A DNA stretch of 48,618 nt from an uncultured Eggerthellaceae bacterium (GCA_903789375.1 CAIFEB010000013.1:1-48618); one strand, 5' to 3'; positions 17,362 through 26,754 are shown, counted from the stretch's first letter. Numbers and translations are program-made. The notes: generated from the letters alone by a model not told the origin.

Positions 17362-18933
17362 TCACCTTCCCGACGCTTCGCCCCTGGCAGGCGAAGCGTC
17401 CCCGTCAGGCACGACATCCTTGGCCAGTGCAGTGCCCTCCGTCGACGCAACGCCCTCGACCGACGCGGCAATCCCAGCTGGAACCGCGACCTCGGTAGAA
17501 GCCGCAGCCTCGTCCGAGCCATCAACCTCCGCCTGCTCGCACGCCCGCATCTGTGCGTCGCGCGCACGAACCTGATCCCTGAACGCTATGCTCAACATAA
17601 TGTAGAGACCCATAGTAAGCGGCGCGGCCAATAACAGCGGAATCATGAGGATTTTTGCCGTGTACAGCACGGTGCACACAACGGTCGTCACAGCGATAGT
17701 GACCACGCCGCGCCAATTGACCGCCTCGATATGCTTGAGCGATACGATGCCTCGCGACCCAATGTGCATAGCCCCGCGCACCAGGTAATAATCGGTTATC
17801 AGCAGAAAGCACCACGACATGGTGAGGATGCTACCCACGCTCATGAATGCGTTGACCTTGTCCAAAATGTTCCCGAAGATGAATACCAGCCCGACAGCAT
17901 TCGCAATAACAACCGCCGCTGGCCAGGGCAGACGCACTCCGAACAGCGCATCGAATAGGTTCGATACCGCATTCGCACCACCAATGGAGTTCGACGTCTC
18001 CACTTTCATCTGGGACAGGCAGATGATGAGCAGCCCCACGAACCCGAGCGCGAGCACGAGCGTCACGCCCGGGTTGGTGATCGCCGCATTTGCCGCACCC
18101 GCCGCATCGTAGCCAATGCTCTCGAAGTACGCGACTGACTGCTCGTACCCGTAGTACGTAAGCAGCGCACCGAACACGTACGTGACGATGGCTACGATGC
18201 TTCCAAACAGCGAAACGGGCACAAGGTCGCTTTTCTTTCGCGAGAACCGCGTGAAGTCCGCTGCAAACAGCGCCATCAGACCCGAAGTCATCACGCAGTA
18301 GTTCAGGCCGTATGCGAACCCGTCGCCAGCGCTTACGCCGGGCACCATGATTCCATGGGTCAGCGCGTCGCCCATATCGCCATCGAGAGCGATCTTCACG
18401 ACGACAAATGCGAGCGCCGCGAACAGCAACGCTACGAACACGCCGTTGAACCGCGCGATGAACTTGACCCCGAATAGCGAAATCAGAATCCACATGCCGG
18501 AAATCGCGAGGAAGAGCACCACCTTCATCCACGGCGACGTCAGGCCGAAGTAGTACATGATGGCGTTGCCCAGCTGCACCGTCCCGACCGCGAGCACGCC
18601 CACGAGCAGGAAGATCCAAATGATCGATCCCACAGCCGATCCCTTGGTCCCAAACACGTAGAACCGCGACGTGACGTTGTTCGGCAGCCCCTCCTCGTAC
18701 GAGATGCGTCCAACCAGATATGTGAGCACGGTTCCCAGCACGAAGAGAATGCCCGCCGCCATCGAGCCAAGCTGGCAGCCCGCATAGAACGCCACGATGC
18801 CGCCGCCCATGAGCTTCGAAAGGCTCGAGACAACACCCGACAGAATCGCGGCGATGCTCCCCCAGCCCATGCGCGAATCATCGGGAACCCGTTCGAACAG
18901 GGACACCTGTTCGGTCAATCGAGATGAGCCCAT
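17362..18933 (-). CDS. NCS1/purine-cytosine permease-like transporter
   Basis: A 523-residue protein with about twelve hydrophobic helices. Gene size, the glycine-rich first helix (SSLSKLMGGGIVAFYAG), the ADFTRFSRKKSD loop and the GLNYCVMTSGLMALF helix fit the nucleobase:cation symporter-1 (CodB-like) group. Substrate is not determinable; cytosine, purines or related compounds are possible. The last 60 residues are hydrophilic and repetitive, rich in Ala, Glu and Val (segments such as ASTEVAVPAG and ASVEGVASTEG), unlike compact family members. ATG 18933 has GGGGAG upstream; an in-frame ATG at 18981 is less well supported. It is followed at 17250-17279 by a bidirectional terminator. Confidence 0.8.
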   Translation of the reverse strand: MGSSRLTEQVSLFERVPDDSRMGWGSIAAILSGVVSSLSKLMGGGIVAFYAGCQLGSMAAGILFVLGTVLTYLVGRISYEEGLPNNVTSRFYVFGTKGSAVGSIIWIFLLVGVLAVGTVQLGNAIMYYFGLTSPWMKVVLFLAISGMWILISLFGVKFIARFNGVFVALLFAALAFVVVKIALDGDMGDALTHGIMVPGVSAGDGFAYGLNYCVMTSGLMALFAADFTRFSRKKSDLVPVSLFGSIVAIVTYVFGALLTYYGYEQSVAYFESIGYDAAGAANAAITNPGVTLVLALGFVGLLIICLSQMKVETSNSIGGANAVSNLFDALFGVRLPWPAAVVIANAVGLVFIFGNILDKVNAFMSVGSILTMSWCFLLITDYYLVRGAMHIGSRGIVSLKHIEAVNWRGVVTIAVTTVVCTVLYTAKILMIPLLLAAPLTMGLYIMLSIAFRDQVRARDAQMRACEQAEVDGSDEAAASTEVAVPAGIAASVEGVASTEGTALAKDVVPDGDASPARGEASGR

Positions 18934-19166
18934 TGCTCCCCTTCCTGCAGCAAGGCCGCCCACGAGCGTCGTGATTCGCAATACAGGATCAGACGCACCG
19001 CGGACGACCGCAATCTAGCTGCTTTCGGCCTGTCGACCGACGGCAGGGTCTTCAACCGGAAGCTCGCCCACTGACCAGGGACGCGCCCGCCATACCCTAC
19101 TTGACGGTGTATGCGAGAATCGCAATCCAACAGCCGCGGCTGACCGCTGCCTTTGCTGATTTCGGT

Positions 19167-20510
19167 TTAGAAGCCACCGAACAGAGAGCCCAGCACGATG
19201 ACCACGATCAGTGCGATCAACGAGAAGACGATGTCGATCCAGAAGAAATGCTTGTAAGCATCGTGGTGAGTCAATCCCATTGCATTGAGCATGCCAAACA
19301 TAGATCCCGCGTTAGGCAGCGCGCCACCTGTCGTCGCAGCAATCCCAATAACTTTGTACAACGCCGCAGCTGAAACGCCCGAAGCAAGGTACGGCTGAAT
19401 AAAGTTTTGAGTAACAATGCCCAAAGCGCCCGTGCCAGACCCCAGGCAGCCACCAAGGACGAAAGAAAGTACTGCAGCCGAGACAAGGGCTCCGCCGGGC
19501 ATGTTGTAGATTGCCTCATACATAATCGCGAAGCCGGGTGATACAGCAATAACCGACCCAATTCCAACGCCCGCAGCCGTGAACATCGTCGGCCCAAGAG
19601 AGTCCTTCGCACCGTCAGCGAGAACCGTGCGATGGCCTCCCTTGACGGATTCGTTCGCCTTGATGCCGCCGTTGAACAGAATCATGCACAGAACGATCGC
19701 GACTACCATGGCGATGTACACGATGTTCGGGACCTTCAGCGCCGAGCCAATCAGGATGATGGCGATCAACGTGATAACCGGAACCAGCGCGACGCCCAGC
19801 TTGGGCAGGTGGGTATCGTCGACCTTCGTCTCCGGAAGCTTGCAATCATAGACTTCTCCAGCTGCTTCGGACTTGGCGATGATGCGTTTGAAGTAGACGA
19901 GCGACAGCGCAATCATGATGACCGTTGCGATGATGCCCAGGCCTGGCGCCGACGTGACCGTCACGCCAACGCCGTTCGCCGCAACGACGTTCGCCGCCGC
20001 CGGCGTACCGGGAAGCATAGCCATGGTGAACCCGGTGCAGCCAAGAGCAAACGCGGCAACGAACAGATGCCACGGCATGTTTGCCTCTTTGAAAAGCGGA
20101 CGCGAAAGCGGAATCAGCGCGAACATGATGACGAACAGCGAAACGCCTCCATACGTCAGAACCGCACCCACGAGAGCAACACCCACGAGGATGGCAAACT
20201 TGGAGTTCTTGCCCATCTTGCTCATGAGAGCGTTGGCGATGGCACGCGCCGCTCCGGACACGTCGAGGTACTTGCCCAGAATCGCCGACAGCAAAAATAT
20301 CAGCAGGTTTTTCTTGATAAACGCCGCCAAACCGGCCAGGTACGAAGTATTTGGATCGCTCAGGAAGTACGTGCCAAAATCCATCCCGTTGGTAATCAGG
20401 ATAATGATGGCGGTGATTGGCGCGATGATGAGCACGCTGTGCCCACGCATAGCCATGACGATGAAGAAAGCCAGCGCCACAAGGATGCCGGCTACTCCTA
20501 CCCATTCCAT
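19167..20510 (-). CDS. GntP-family permease (organic acid/sugar acid:H+ symporter)
   Basis: A 447-residue permease with about twelve to fourteen hydrophobic segments. Length and text fit the GntP family: an early GISLFVIMFALIPLSRPLF-like helix after LTYGGVS, a MLPGTPAAANVV loop, and late GALGIVTQNF and TTGGALPNAG segments. Members import gluconate, other sugar acids, glycerate or similar carboxylates. The substrate is unknown and no catabolic gene is adjacent. ATG 20510 is preceded by AGGA at six bases; upstream in-frame starts lie in non-coding-looking sequence. A LysR regulator lies upstream on the same strand across an 850-base gap, and may control it. Confidence 0.82.
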   Translation of the reverse strand: MEWVGVAGILVALAFFIVMAMRGHSVLIIAPITAIIILITNGMDFGTYFLSDPNTSYLAGLAAFIKKNLLIFLLSAILGKYLDVSGAARAIANALMSKMGKNSKFAILVGVALVGAVLTYGGVSLFVIMFALIPLSRPLFKEANMPWHLFVAAFALGCTGFTMAMLPGTPAAANVVAANGVGVTVTSAPGLGIIATVIMIALSLVYFKRIIAKSEAAGEVYDCKLPETKVDDTHLPKLGVALVPVITLIAIILIGSALKVPNIVYIAMVVAIVLCMILFNGGIKANESVKGGHRTVLADGAKDSLGPTMFTAAGVGIGSVIAVSPGFAIMYEAIYNMPGGALVSAAVLSFVLGGCLGSGTGALGIVTQNFIQPYLASGVSAAALYKVIGIAATTGGALPNAGSMFGMLNAMGLTHHDAYKHFFWIDIVFSLIALIVVIVLGSLFGGF

Positions 20511-21362
20511 ATAGTGTCCTCTCCTTGATTGAACAGCTTCTGCAGCTCTCCCCGGATAGGCGGTTCGCCCGCAATGTCGGCCTTTCAGTAGCGCCCCACT
20601 GAAAGGCTCAATGCGCCGCAACGTCGTCTTTTGCCGCCAGTCCCAATGCGAGCGGAGGATGCTCGGACGGAACCATGCATGAGCCGAATTTCCCCTCTGG
20701 ATCCGATCGTCCGACATAAAGACTGTCGGACTGCGAACCATCGGCCAACCCCCAGCGCAAAGAACGACGCCGCGCGTCATGCAAACGCGCCTGTGTTCAT
20801 GGGCGCATGCGGAATCACGCAACCGGTTCGAAACCAAGAACATCGAACAGGCTGCCGCTCGTTCGCTCTGCGCCCTATCGCACGCGAGCGGGAAAAAGCC
20901 GTATGCGATTTACAAACGTACGTTTCTCCTGTTCACATGCGCTGTTGTAAGTATATGCACCAGGGTTTCACCCGCGCTTCGCGCACGCAAAATGGCCGTT
21001 TTATATCTGCTGCACCGATGTCAGCAATATGTGTGTTGTTATGATTCTTTTACAGCTGCACTTCATTTATCGAACGTGAGCGCCGTTTTGCGACGTACTA
21101 CGTCTACCGTCGGCCGGCCGAAAAGAACCGTTCGCCTGCAGGCGGAGCGTTCTGATGCCGATAGCTGTCCGAGCGCTACCGCACGCGTGCCTTCGTGCGT
21201 CCGAAAGCTCGTGCCGGCCACCTTCGGCGTTCTTCGACAGAACCAGCCCCTTCGACGAACGCCATAGGGCCCAACACAAATGCTGGCGCCCATAAGGACG
21301 CCACCATGTTGTACCGCTATCAGTTCCTCGCGAAACGCACTCCGCCGTCGCGCCACCACCGC
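20511..21362. other. 850-base non-coding region upstream of the GntP permease
   Basis: No gene is convincing here. Open frames on both strands (for example 20779-21267 plus and 21063-21359 minus) lack ribosome sites and family features. The interval contains CAACCGGTT at 20820-20828, a motif also found upstream of the molybdoenzyme at 26005, and a locally AT-rich stretch near 21000-21070. It should contain the GntP promoter and the 3' end of the LysR transcript. Confidence 0.5.
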
Positions 21363-22295
21363 TCAGCGAGTCTTCCCTCCTGCGTAAAAGTAATCCGTCG
21401 GCACGTTTTTCTTCACGTATTCGTAAAAGTCCTTCGCCACGGGCGACATGGGTCGGCCTTCGACCGCCACCAAGCTCACGTCGTACAGGATGGGCGGTGT
21501 ATCGACGTTGATCCTGATAAGCTGCGATTCATTCTTATAGCGCTCCCAAATGCAGCGCGGAAAGCTGCCCCAGCCAAGCCCGGCGCGAACCGCTTCAATC
21601 ATCGACTCGTGCGTATCCATACGCGCCACGATGTTGTTGTCGTTCAAGCTGCTATGGTTGTTTACGCGGAAATGGCGGTTGCCCACCATGTGCCGGCCCG
21701 AGTTCCATTCGTAGATAACCATTGGCAACGGCAGCAGCTTCTCGTACTTCACCGGCTGATGCAAAAGGCTGAAAGGCGGCCGATTCGGAGCGACGATAAT
21801 GAGTTCCTCATCGCCGAGTTTGTCCCAATGCATGCCGCTTTCCATCGAGCGGTCCTCAAGCAGAGCGAAGTCGAGAGCATAGTGGGTGAGCTTCTTGATG
21901 AGCTCAGGTTCGTACCCGCAGTCCAGATGTATGGTCACTTCAGGATGCTCGTCATGATACTTCTTGAACAGCGGAGGCAGCAGCGTCACGCCATCCGCCA
22001 GGCTTGCGCCCACTTCGATATCGGGTGTGAAACTTTCGCTGAGAGATGCCAGCTCAACACGCAGCTCATCGGTCATATCCGACACTCGTTTGGCGAATTC
22101 CGTCAGCATGAGGCCCTGCCGCGTCGGCGTAACTCCCTGCGGCGTCCGATCGTACAGATTTGCGTTCAAATCGCGCTCGAGCGCCGCAATCTTCTGACTC
22201 AGGTTCGGGCGCGATATATGCAGCTTGTCCGCCGCCTGGGACAAGGATTTGGATTCCGAAACCGCTTTGATAATCTCAATCTCGTCAAGATACAT
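21363..22295 (-). CDS. LysR-family transcriptional regulator
   Basis: A 310-residue LysR regulator. Residues 1-60 form the winged helix-turn-helix (ESKSLSQAADKLHISRPNLS). The remainder is a substrate-binding domain with alternating alpha/beta text, including GYEPELIKKL and AGLGWGSFPRCIW. Such proteins bind a small-molecule inducer and usually activate a neighbouring operon. Candidate targets are the GntP permease downstream and the molybdoenzyme locus upstream, both on the same strand. ATG 22295 is the natural start, at the beginning of the helix-turn-helix. A good sigma-70-like promoter lies about 95 bases upstream. Confidence 0.9.
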   Translation of the reverse strand: MYLDEIEIIKAVSESKSLSQAADKLHISRPNLSQKIAALERDLNANLYDRTPQGVTPTRQGLMLTEFAKRVSDMTDELRVELASLSESFTPDIEVGASLADGVTLLPPLFKKYHDEHPEVTIHLDCGYEPELIKKLTHYALDFALLEDRSMESGMHWDKLGDEELIIVAPNRPPFSLLHQPVKYEKLLPLPMVIYEWNSGRHMVGNRHFRVNNHSSLNDNNIVARMDTHESMIEAVRAGLGWGSFPRCIWERYKNESQLIRINVDTPPILYDVSLVAVEGRPMSPVAKDFYEYVKKNVPTDYFYAGGKTR

Positions 22296-22664
22296 CGGTC
22301 AGCCCCCTGCTTCCAACAGCACATCATGCTTCTACCTGCGTTTGCGCCCGTGCGCAAGCACGCCGCCTCCCCCTATCAAACTTGTGCCATTATACGGACG
22401 ACCCGCTCTGCCGTCGACGCTTTACCATTCAACTTGGAAGAACAGCAGTCTGTCATGTCAGCTGCCGCTCAATCAATCGCGCGAGTCGGCCAGCGCCCCG
22501 CAAAACCACGCCGAGGCCGAGCAGCAATGCCACTCGGCCCCTCACGTTCTCCCATATGTGTGCGCGCCGCCGCCCCAATTCACCCACGACGCGGCGGCGC
22601 GCTGTTGTATGCGATTCTGTCGCACGCAACAGCGCCTGCGCAAGCGATGCGCTTCCGGCAGCTC
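22296..22664. other. Gap between the LysR gene and the ferredoxin subunit
   Basis: This holds the lysR promoter and a leader hairpin TTGCGC/GCGCAA (22342-22347, 22352-22357; 4-base loop) between the predicted start point and the lysR ATG. No convincing terminator for the molybdoenzyme operon and no gene was seen. Confidence 0.5.
22389..22417 (-). promoter_or_regulatory. Predicted sigma-70-type promoter of the lysR gene
   Basis: Reading leftward, TCGACG (22417-22412) is followed after exactly 17 bases by a perfect TATAAT (22394-22389). The -35 box matches four of six consensus bases. The start point would lie near 22382, giving a leader of almost 90 bases that contains a hairpin. Confidence 0.6.
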
Positions 22665-23408
22665 CTACGCCATATCATTGCGCGTAGCACGCATCAGCTC
22701 GGCGTTGCTCGCGAACTTCATGCACAACCGGTCGCGTCCAATCGTCCCCTCCTCGAATTGCTGGAGGTCTTCTTTGCTCTCGTACATCGTGCCGAGCTCC
22801 GCGCGCTGACGGTTGAGCTCGATCGCCTCATCCGAATCATACGGAACCAGCGGCGTCTTCTCGCGATGCGGCCAGATCAGGTAGTTGGAATGCGTGATAT
22901 CGGGCGACGGCATGCCCTCGCATGCGCGGATGTCTGTGTACTTCTCGACCAGCTCGTCGATCGGTCCGAAATCAAGCGCACGCATCGGGCACGACTCAGC
23001 GCAAATCGGCTTCTCGCCAGCCTCAAGACGGTCGATGCACATGTCGCACTTGCTCATCTTGCAGTCGGGCTCGTCCGTAGCGAACTTGGGAGCGCCGTAC
23101 GGGCACGCTTCGTAGCACGCCCAGCAGCCCGTGCATTTGTCCTGGTCGACGAGGACGGCTCCGAATTCGTCCTCCTTGTAGATGGCACCGGGAGCGCACA
23201 CCTTCATGCACGCGGGATCGTCGCAGTGGGCGCAGGAGAACGCGAGCGCGTTGATCGTCGGGTGGGGGAACGTTCCCGTCTCCCATTCGTACACGCACAT
23301 CAGTTTCTCAGCACCCGGCTCGATATCGTGCCAGTCCTTGCAGGCGATGTCACATGCCTGGCAGGCATAGCAGCGATTCATATCGAAATGGAATCCGTAC
23401 TGGGTCAT
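22665..23408 (-). CDS. Four-cluster ferredoxin subunit (DmsB-like) of a molybdoenzyme
   Basis: A 247-residue electron-transfer protein with four sets of cysteines: C13/16/19/23, C59/62/67/71, C92/95/98/102 and C121/124/136/140. This is the complete four [4Fe-4S] layout of DmsB/NrfC-type subunits. It should pass electrons to or from the molybdoenzyme encoded just upstream, whose stop lies two bases before this ATG, so the pair is translationally linked. The ribosome site AGAAGGAG lies inside the end of the upstream gene. No membrane anchor (DmsC-like) gene follows, so the electron donor is probably soluble, or the anchor is elsewhere. Confidence 0.9.
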   Translation of the reverse strand: MTQYGFHFDMNRCYACQACDIACKDWHDIEPGAEKLMCVYEWETGTFPHPTINALAFSCAHCDDPACMKVCAPGAIYKEDEFGAVLVDQDKCTGCWACYEACPYGAPKFATDEPDCKMSKCDMCIDRLEAGEKPICAESCPMRALDFGPIDELVEKYTDIRACEGMPSPDITHSNYLIWPHREKTPLVPYDSDEAIELNRQRAELGTMYESKEDLQQFEEGTIGRDRLCMKFASNAELMRATRNDMA

Positions 23409-23410
23409 CG

Positions 23411-26005
23411 TTAGTTCTCCTTCTCGCCGAGTGCTTGACGCACCGCCAGCACTCCAGCTGCTCCGCGCATGCCCGCGCGCTCGCCTTCGGGACCGTATCC
23501 CTCGGCATCGCCATCTGCCACCTTCTCGATTTCAACCAAACCCGAAGTCAGCAGCGTGCCGAGGATGTTGGGGAGATGGGTGTCGTCAAGAAGGATGTTG
23601 GGCGCGCCACGATGATCCATGCCGAACTGGTCGAGCATCGTCTTGCCGTCGCCACCCTGGTACCACGCACCATGGTGCACCGCCGCCGTTCCCGGCGTCA
23701 TGCGGTTGGTCACATATGCAGCCAACTCCATTTCACCGGTTTCGCTGAATACGCGAACCGTGTCGCCATCTTTGATGCCGCGGGCCTTCGCATCAACTCC
23801 CGACATCCACACGCAATGGCGGTAGCACTCCTCACGCAGCATGGGGTTGTCGTCGTTGGAGGAATGCTGGCGGTACACCGACACCGGCGTCACGAGCGAC
23901 AGCGGGTAACGGCGCGCGCGGTAGTTGTAGAAACCATCCTGAGCTGCATGCGCGATGTCTCCCGACACGTAGAACGGCTTCCACACGGGCATCGCCTCAA
24001 AGTTGCCACGCCATTTGGTCTTGTGGAGGTCGTGGTGGCGAACGTAGCTCGACACGAACTCGATCTTGCCCGACTCGGTCTGGAACGGATTCCCGCCCGC
24101 CTCGAGAACCGACTTGTACGGATAGTACGGCACATCGATGGGGATGCGCACGACCGGCTTCTTGATGAACTCATCCCAAGGCTTGGGGTCTATGCCCAAA
24201 AGTTTGAGGTAGCCTGTCTCATCCTTCGCCCAATTCTCGTACGCCTCACGATAGATGGCGCGCTGCGCGTCGGTCCAATCCTCAACCGAAACGTCCTTCA
24301 TACGCGGGTTGTACTGATCAACCACGCCCAGGCGCTTCGCCAGCTGGGTCCACACCCACTCGCGCGAGCGAACCTCGCCCGGATAGTCGCAGCCCTTGTC
24401 GCAGAACGTGAAGTAGTTGCGCATGCCCGAAGGTCCCGACACAAAGCGCTGGTGGCCGTACATGTACTGGTCCATACCCTCGAACTGCCACACGGGAGCA
24501 GGCAACACGATGTCGAGGAACTCGAGCGATGGCTGGTTCTTATGCCACTGCCAGCCCCAGTTGAAATCCGTCGATGCGAAGCCGCCCATGCGCTTGTTCG
24601 TATCGTGATGGTTGTTCACGTAGTTGTTATCGATGATCAGCATGTGGATGTTGGGCAGCGGGGCGTCATCCGACGGCGAGCCGATACGATCACGGAACTC
24701 GCGTTCGTCCATGCGCCCTTCCCAGTAGTCCTTCTGGCATGCAAGCGTCTCCGTGAGCTTGTTGTTGTTGCACAGCTGCGGAATCTTGTAGTCGGAAGGC
24801 GCCTGATGGAAGTCAGCCACCGGCGTGGGGATGCGACCCGGGGTAGGCAGAGCCGAACCGGTTTGGCAGCCGCCCGGGCAGGCGATGTTGCCGGTCATGG
24901 CCTGCAGGAGCATTGCGGCAGCTGCGCTGTATTCGCCCAGATGGCGCTTGGCGCAAGAGTAGAAGTACTGCAGATGAACCGGCTTGGTCTTGCCGTACAG
25001 ACGCGCGAGCTCGCGAATGGTTTCCGCAGGCACGGCGCAGATGGGAGCAGCCCATTCCGGCGTCTTCTTAATGCCGTCCTCACCTTCGCCCAAGCAGTAA
25101 GCACGCCATTCGGCGAAGCCTTCGGGCTCGACCCATTTCTCAACGTAGTCGTGGTCATACAGGTCCTCTTCGAACAGGACCTCCGCCATGGCAAGCTCCA
25201 TCGCCAGGTCGGTTCCGGGACGAATGGGAATCCACTGGTCGGCCAGAACCTGGGCGCTGGCTGTATAACGCGGATCGATGACGACAGTCTTCACGCCATA
25301 TTCGTGAGCAAGCATCATGTAGTACGAGACCTGGCCGAACCAGTCGACGACCGGATCCATGCCCCACATAATAATCAGCTTGGAGTTGAAGACATCCGAC
25401 GCCTCGAAGCCGGGCAGCGCCGGGCTTTGGCCCGACACCATGGACTTCGTCAGGTCGAAGCCCAGATGGAAGTTCTCGCCAGCGGTGTGGCCAGATGTCG
25501 AATGGTCCCCCCAGAAGCCGAAGCCAGCGTTCCACCACTTGGCAAGCGGAAAACCGTTCTTGCCGAACGAGCCATACTGCGTGTGGAAGATGCCGTACGG
25601 ACCGTATTTTTCGCGGATCTCAATCATCTTATCGGCAATGGTGTCAAGCGCTTCCTCCCACGAGATGCGCACGAAGTAGCCCTTGCCGGGGCCCTTCTTG
25701 CCTATGCGCTTCATCGGGTACAGAATGCGCGTTTCGCCGTAAAGCTCGCGCTCCCATGCGTGTCCCATCGGACACGGGCGCGCCTGGATCATGCCACGCC
25801 AGGTGTTTTCCCAGCCGACGTCCTCACGGCAGGCGCCCTTGTTGACAGTGTCATCCGGCTCGATGTATGCGAGCTTTCCATCTTTGACGTGGCATTTCAG
25901 AATACACGCCGAATCCCAGCACCCGTTTGCGGGACACGTCGTGTAGAAGATGCGCTCCCCTTCGTGCTTTTTCATGCGGGCGTCGATGATTCCCTGCTTG
26001 TCCAA
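23411..26005 (-). CDS. Molybdopterin-dependent oxidoreductase (DMSO reductase superfamily), large subunit
   Basis: An 864-residue bis-MGD enzyme. Cysteines 24, 29, 34 and 38 in the CPANGCWDSACILKC segment, and Cys78 in RPCPMGHAWE, give a normal [4Fe-4S] ligand set. The body shows superfamily text such as LIIMWGMDPV, VIDPRYTASA, WIPIRPGTDLAM and the C-terminal HHGAWYQGG. No Tat signal precedes the cluster, so the enzyme should be cytoplasmic. I start at TTG 26005, which has GAGGAG five bases upstream; the first ATG (25975) has no ribosome site. Substrate is unknown: DmsA-like reductase and the catechol-dehydroxylase/transhydroxylase branch are both possible. Its ferredoxin partner starts two bases after the stop. 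Confidence 0.88.
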   Translation of the reverse strand: MDKQGIIDARMKKHEGERIFYTTCPANGCWDSACILKCHVKDGKLAYIEPDDTVNKGACREDVGWENTWRGMIQARPCPMGHAWERELYGETRILYPMKRIGKKGPGKGYFVRISWEEALDTIADKMIEIREKYGPYGIFHTQYGSFGKNGFPLAKWWNAGFGFWGDHSTSGHTAGENFHLGFDLTKSMVSGQSPALPGFEASDVFNSKLIIMWGMDPVVDWFGQVSYYMMLAHEYGVKTVVIDPRYTASAQVLADQWIPIRPGTDLAMELAMAEVLFEEDLYDHDYVEKWVEPEGFAEWRAYCLGEGEDGIKKTPEWAAPICAVPAETIRELARLYGKTKPVHLQYFYSCAKRHLGEYSAAAAMLLQAMTGNIACPGGCQTGSALPTPGRIPTPVADFHQAPSDYKIPQLCNNNKLTETLACQKDYWEGRMDEREFRDRIGSPSDDAPLPNIHMLIIDNNYVNNHHDTNKRMGGFASTDFNWGWQWHKNQPSLEFLDIVLPAPVWQFEGMDQYMYGHQRFVSGPSGMRNYFTFCDKGCDYPGEVRSREWVWTQLAKRLGVVDQYNPRMKDVSVEDWTDAQRAIYREAYENWAKDETGYLKLLGIDPKPWDEFIKKPVVRIPIDVPYYPYKSVLEAGGNPFQTESGKIEFVSSYVRHHDLHKTKWRGNFEAMPVWKPFYVSGDIAHAAQDGFYNYRARRYPLSLVTPVSVYRQHSSNDDNPMLREECYRHCVWMSGVDAKARGIKDGDTVRVFSETGEMELAAYVTNRMTPGTAAVHHGAWYQGGDGKTMLDQFGMDHRGAPNILLDDTHLPNILGTLLTSGLVEIEKVADGDAEGYGPEGERAGMRGAAGVLAVRQALGEKEN

Positions 26006-26121
26006 TGTTTCTCCTCTCGCCCCACGTGCGGCCACAGCTTGCTTGGAACAAGCGAGCTGCCCTTGGCGGACCATCCGGCAATGCCGAAGCCGCAACGTAA
26101 GCCCCATCGGTTATTCGGCAT

Positions 26122-26150
26122 CAACCGGTAGCAATCTTTTACAACCGGTT
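26122..26150. promoter_or_regulatory. Direct repeat CAACCGGT, 20-bp spacing
   Basis: CAACCGGT occurs at 26122-26129 and again at 26142-26149, exactly 20 bp apart, about two helical turns. The core AACCGGTT is itself palindromic. It lies 117-145 bases before the TTG start of the leftward molybdoenzyme. A third copy lies upstream of the GntP permease at 20820-20828, so a shared regulator, perhaps the LysR protein between them, is plausible. Confidence 0.45.
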
Positions 26151-26294
26151 CCCCCTGATGCCGAGGCGCTAGGACAAGACTACAGCGCTGACTAGGAGTT
26201 TTGAATACTACCAATATATTTCGCTGTTCGGAATTTTTACTACCGCCGGCAAATTAACAGCACTCCGCAAAGTCGTTGACGCCCGCCGTCAGGA

Positions 26295-26561
26295 TTGCGA
26301 ACAGCGAGGGAGAACACCTCTTGCAAACTTGACCGTGATGCCACCATCAATGCTCGTGTGCGGCGAAAAGGGTTGACCCCATTATTTCAAGTGGTCGTTA
26401 CCGCTCCCGCCGGGGATAGCGCTGCTGATGATGAAGCGGATTCGAGCTCGACTTCCGCAAGTGACGCATCTACCGCTTCCTCAGCCGCCCAAGACGACAG
26501 CCAACGCAACGAAGCAAAGGGCAAGCCGGCTGCGCGAACAGTTCTGATTCCCAACGAATAG
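26295..26561 (+). pseudogene. Possible coding remnant, 88 codons, Ser/Ala/Asp-rich tail
   Basis: An open frame whose last 60 codons read like a low-complexity protein tail: TAPAGDSAADDEADSSST, then more Ser/Ala/Asp, ending RTVLIPNE. The first part lacks structure and I see no ribosome site before the ATG. It might be the 3' remainder of a deleted gene, a small unrecognised protein, or chance. No function is assigned. Confidence 0.2.
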
Positions 26562-26639
26562 TTCTTACAGCGAACGAACCAAGCGTTACGCGCGCACGTT
26601 TCTGCATTTCACCTGTCCATAGGCGGGATTTGCAGCACC

Positions 26640-26666
26640 TCGACATTAGCCACAAAATAGGATAAT
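26640..26666 (+). promoter_or_regulatory. Promoter-like pair before the rightward molybdoenzyme
   Basis: TCGACA (26640-26645, five of six consensus) and GATAAT (26661-26666, five of six) are separated by 15 bases, shorter than the ideal 17. A start point near 26673 would give an 80-base leader that contains the hairpin at 26717-26734. Confidence 0.4.
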
Positions 26667-26716
26667 CCATGCCAAGCCATACGACGCCCCCGCAGCGTAG
26701 CGTCAACCGTAAGAGT

Positions 26717-26734
26717 CCCGTTTGGGGAAACGGG
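26717..26734 (+). other. Leader hairpin just before the ribosome site
   Basis: CCCGTTT (26717-26723) and AAACGGG (26728-26734) pair perfectly around a GGGG loop, eight bases before the AGAGGGGG ribosome site. It could modulate translation or stability of the molybdoenzyme message. Confidence 0.55.
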
Positions 26735-26754
26735 ATGAAACGAGAGGGGGAATC

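Larger units (their letters stand above)
26006..26754. other. Divergent promoter region between two molybdoenzyme operons
   Basis: About 750 bases separate two molybdoenzyme operons read outward. It holds a CAACCGGT direct repeat (26122-26149), two GGTAGTA-like motifs on the minus strand near 26208-26245, a weak possible coding remnant (26295-26561), a promoter-like pair for the rightward operon and a leader hairpin at 26717-26734. The part near 26200-26270 is AT-rich. Confidence 0.6.

Noticed and set aside
20779-21267. A 162-codon plus-strand gene
   Set aside because: No ribosome site, no hydrophobic or domain pattern, and it crosses the AT-rich non-coding stretch.
23354-26131. A 925-codon plus-strand frame opposite the molybdoenzyme, and similar frames at 43846-45966 and 21195-23414
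   Set aside because: No ribosome site or family signature; all lie over well-supported genes.
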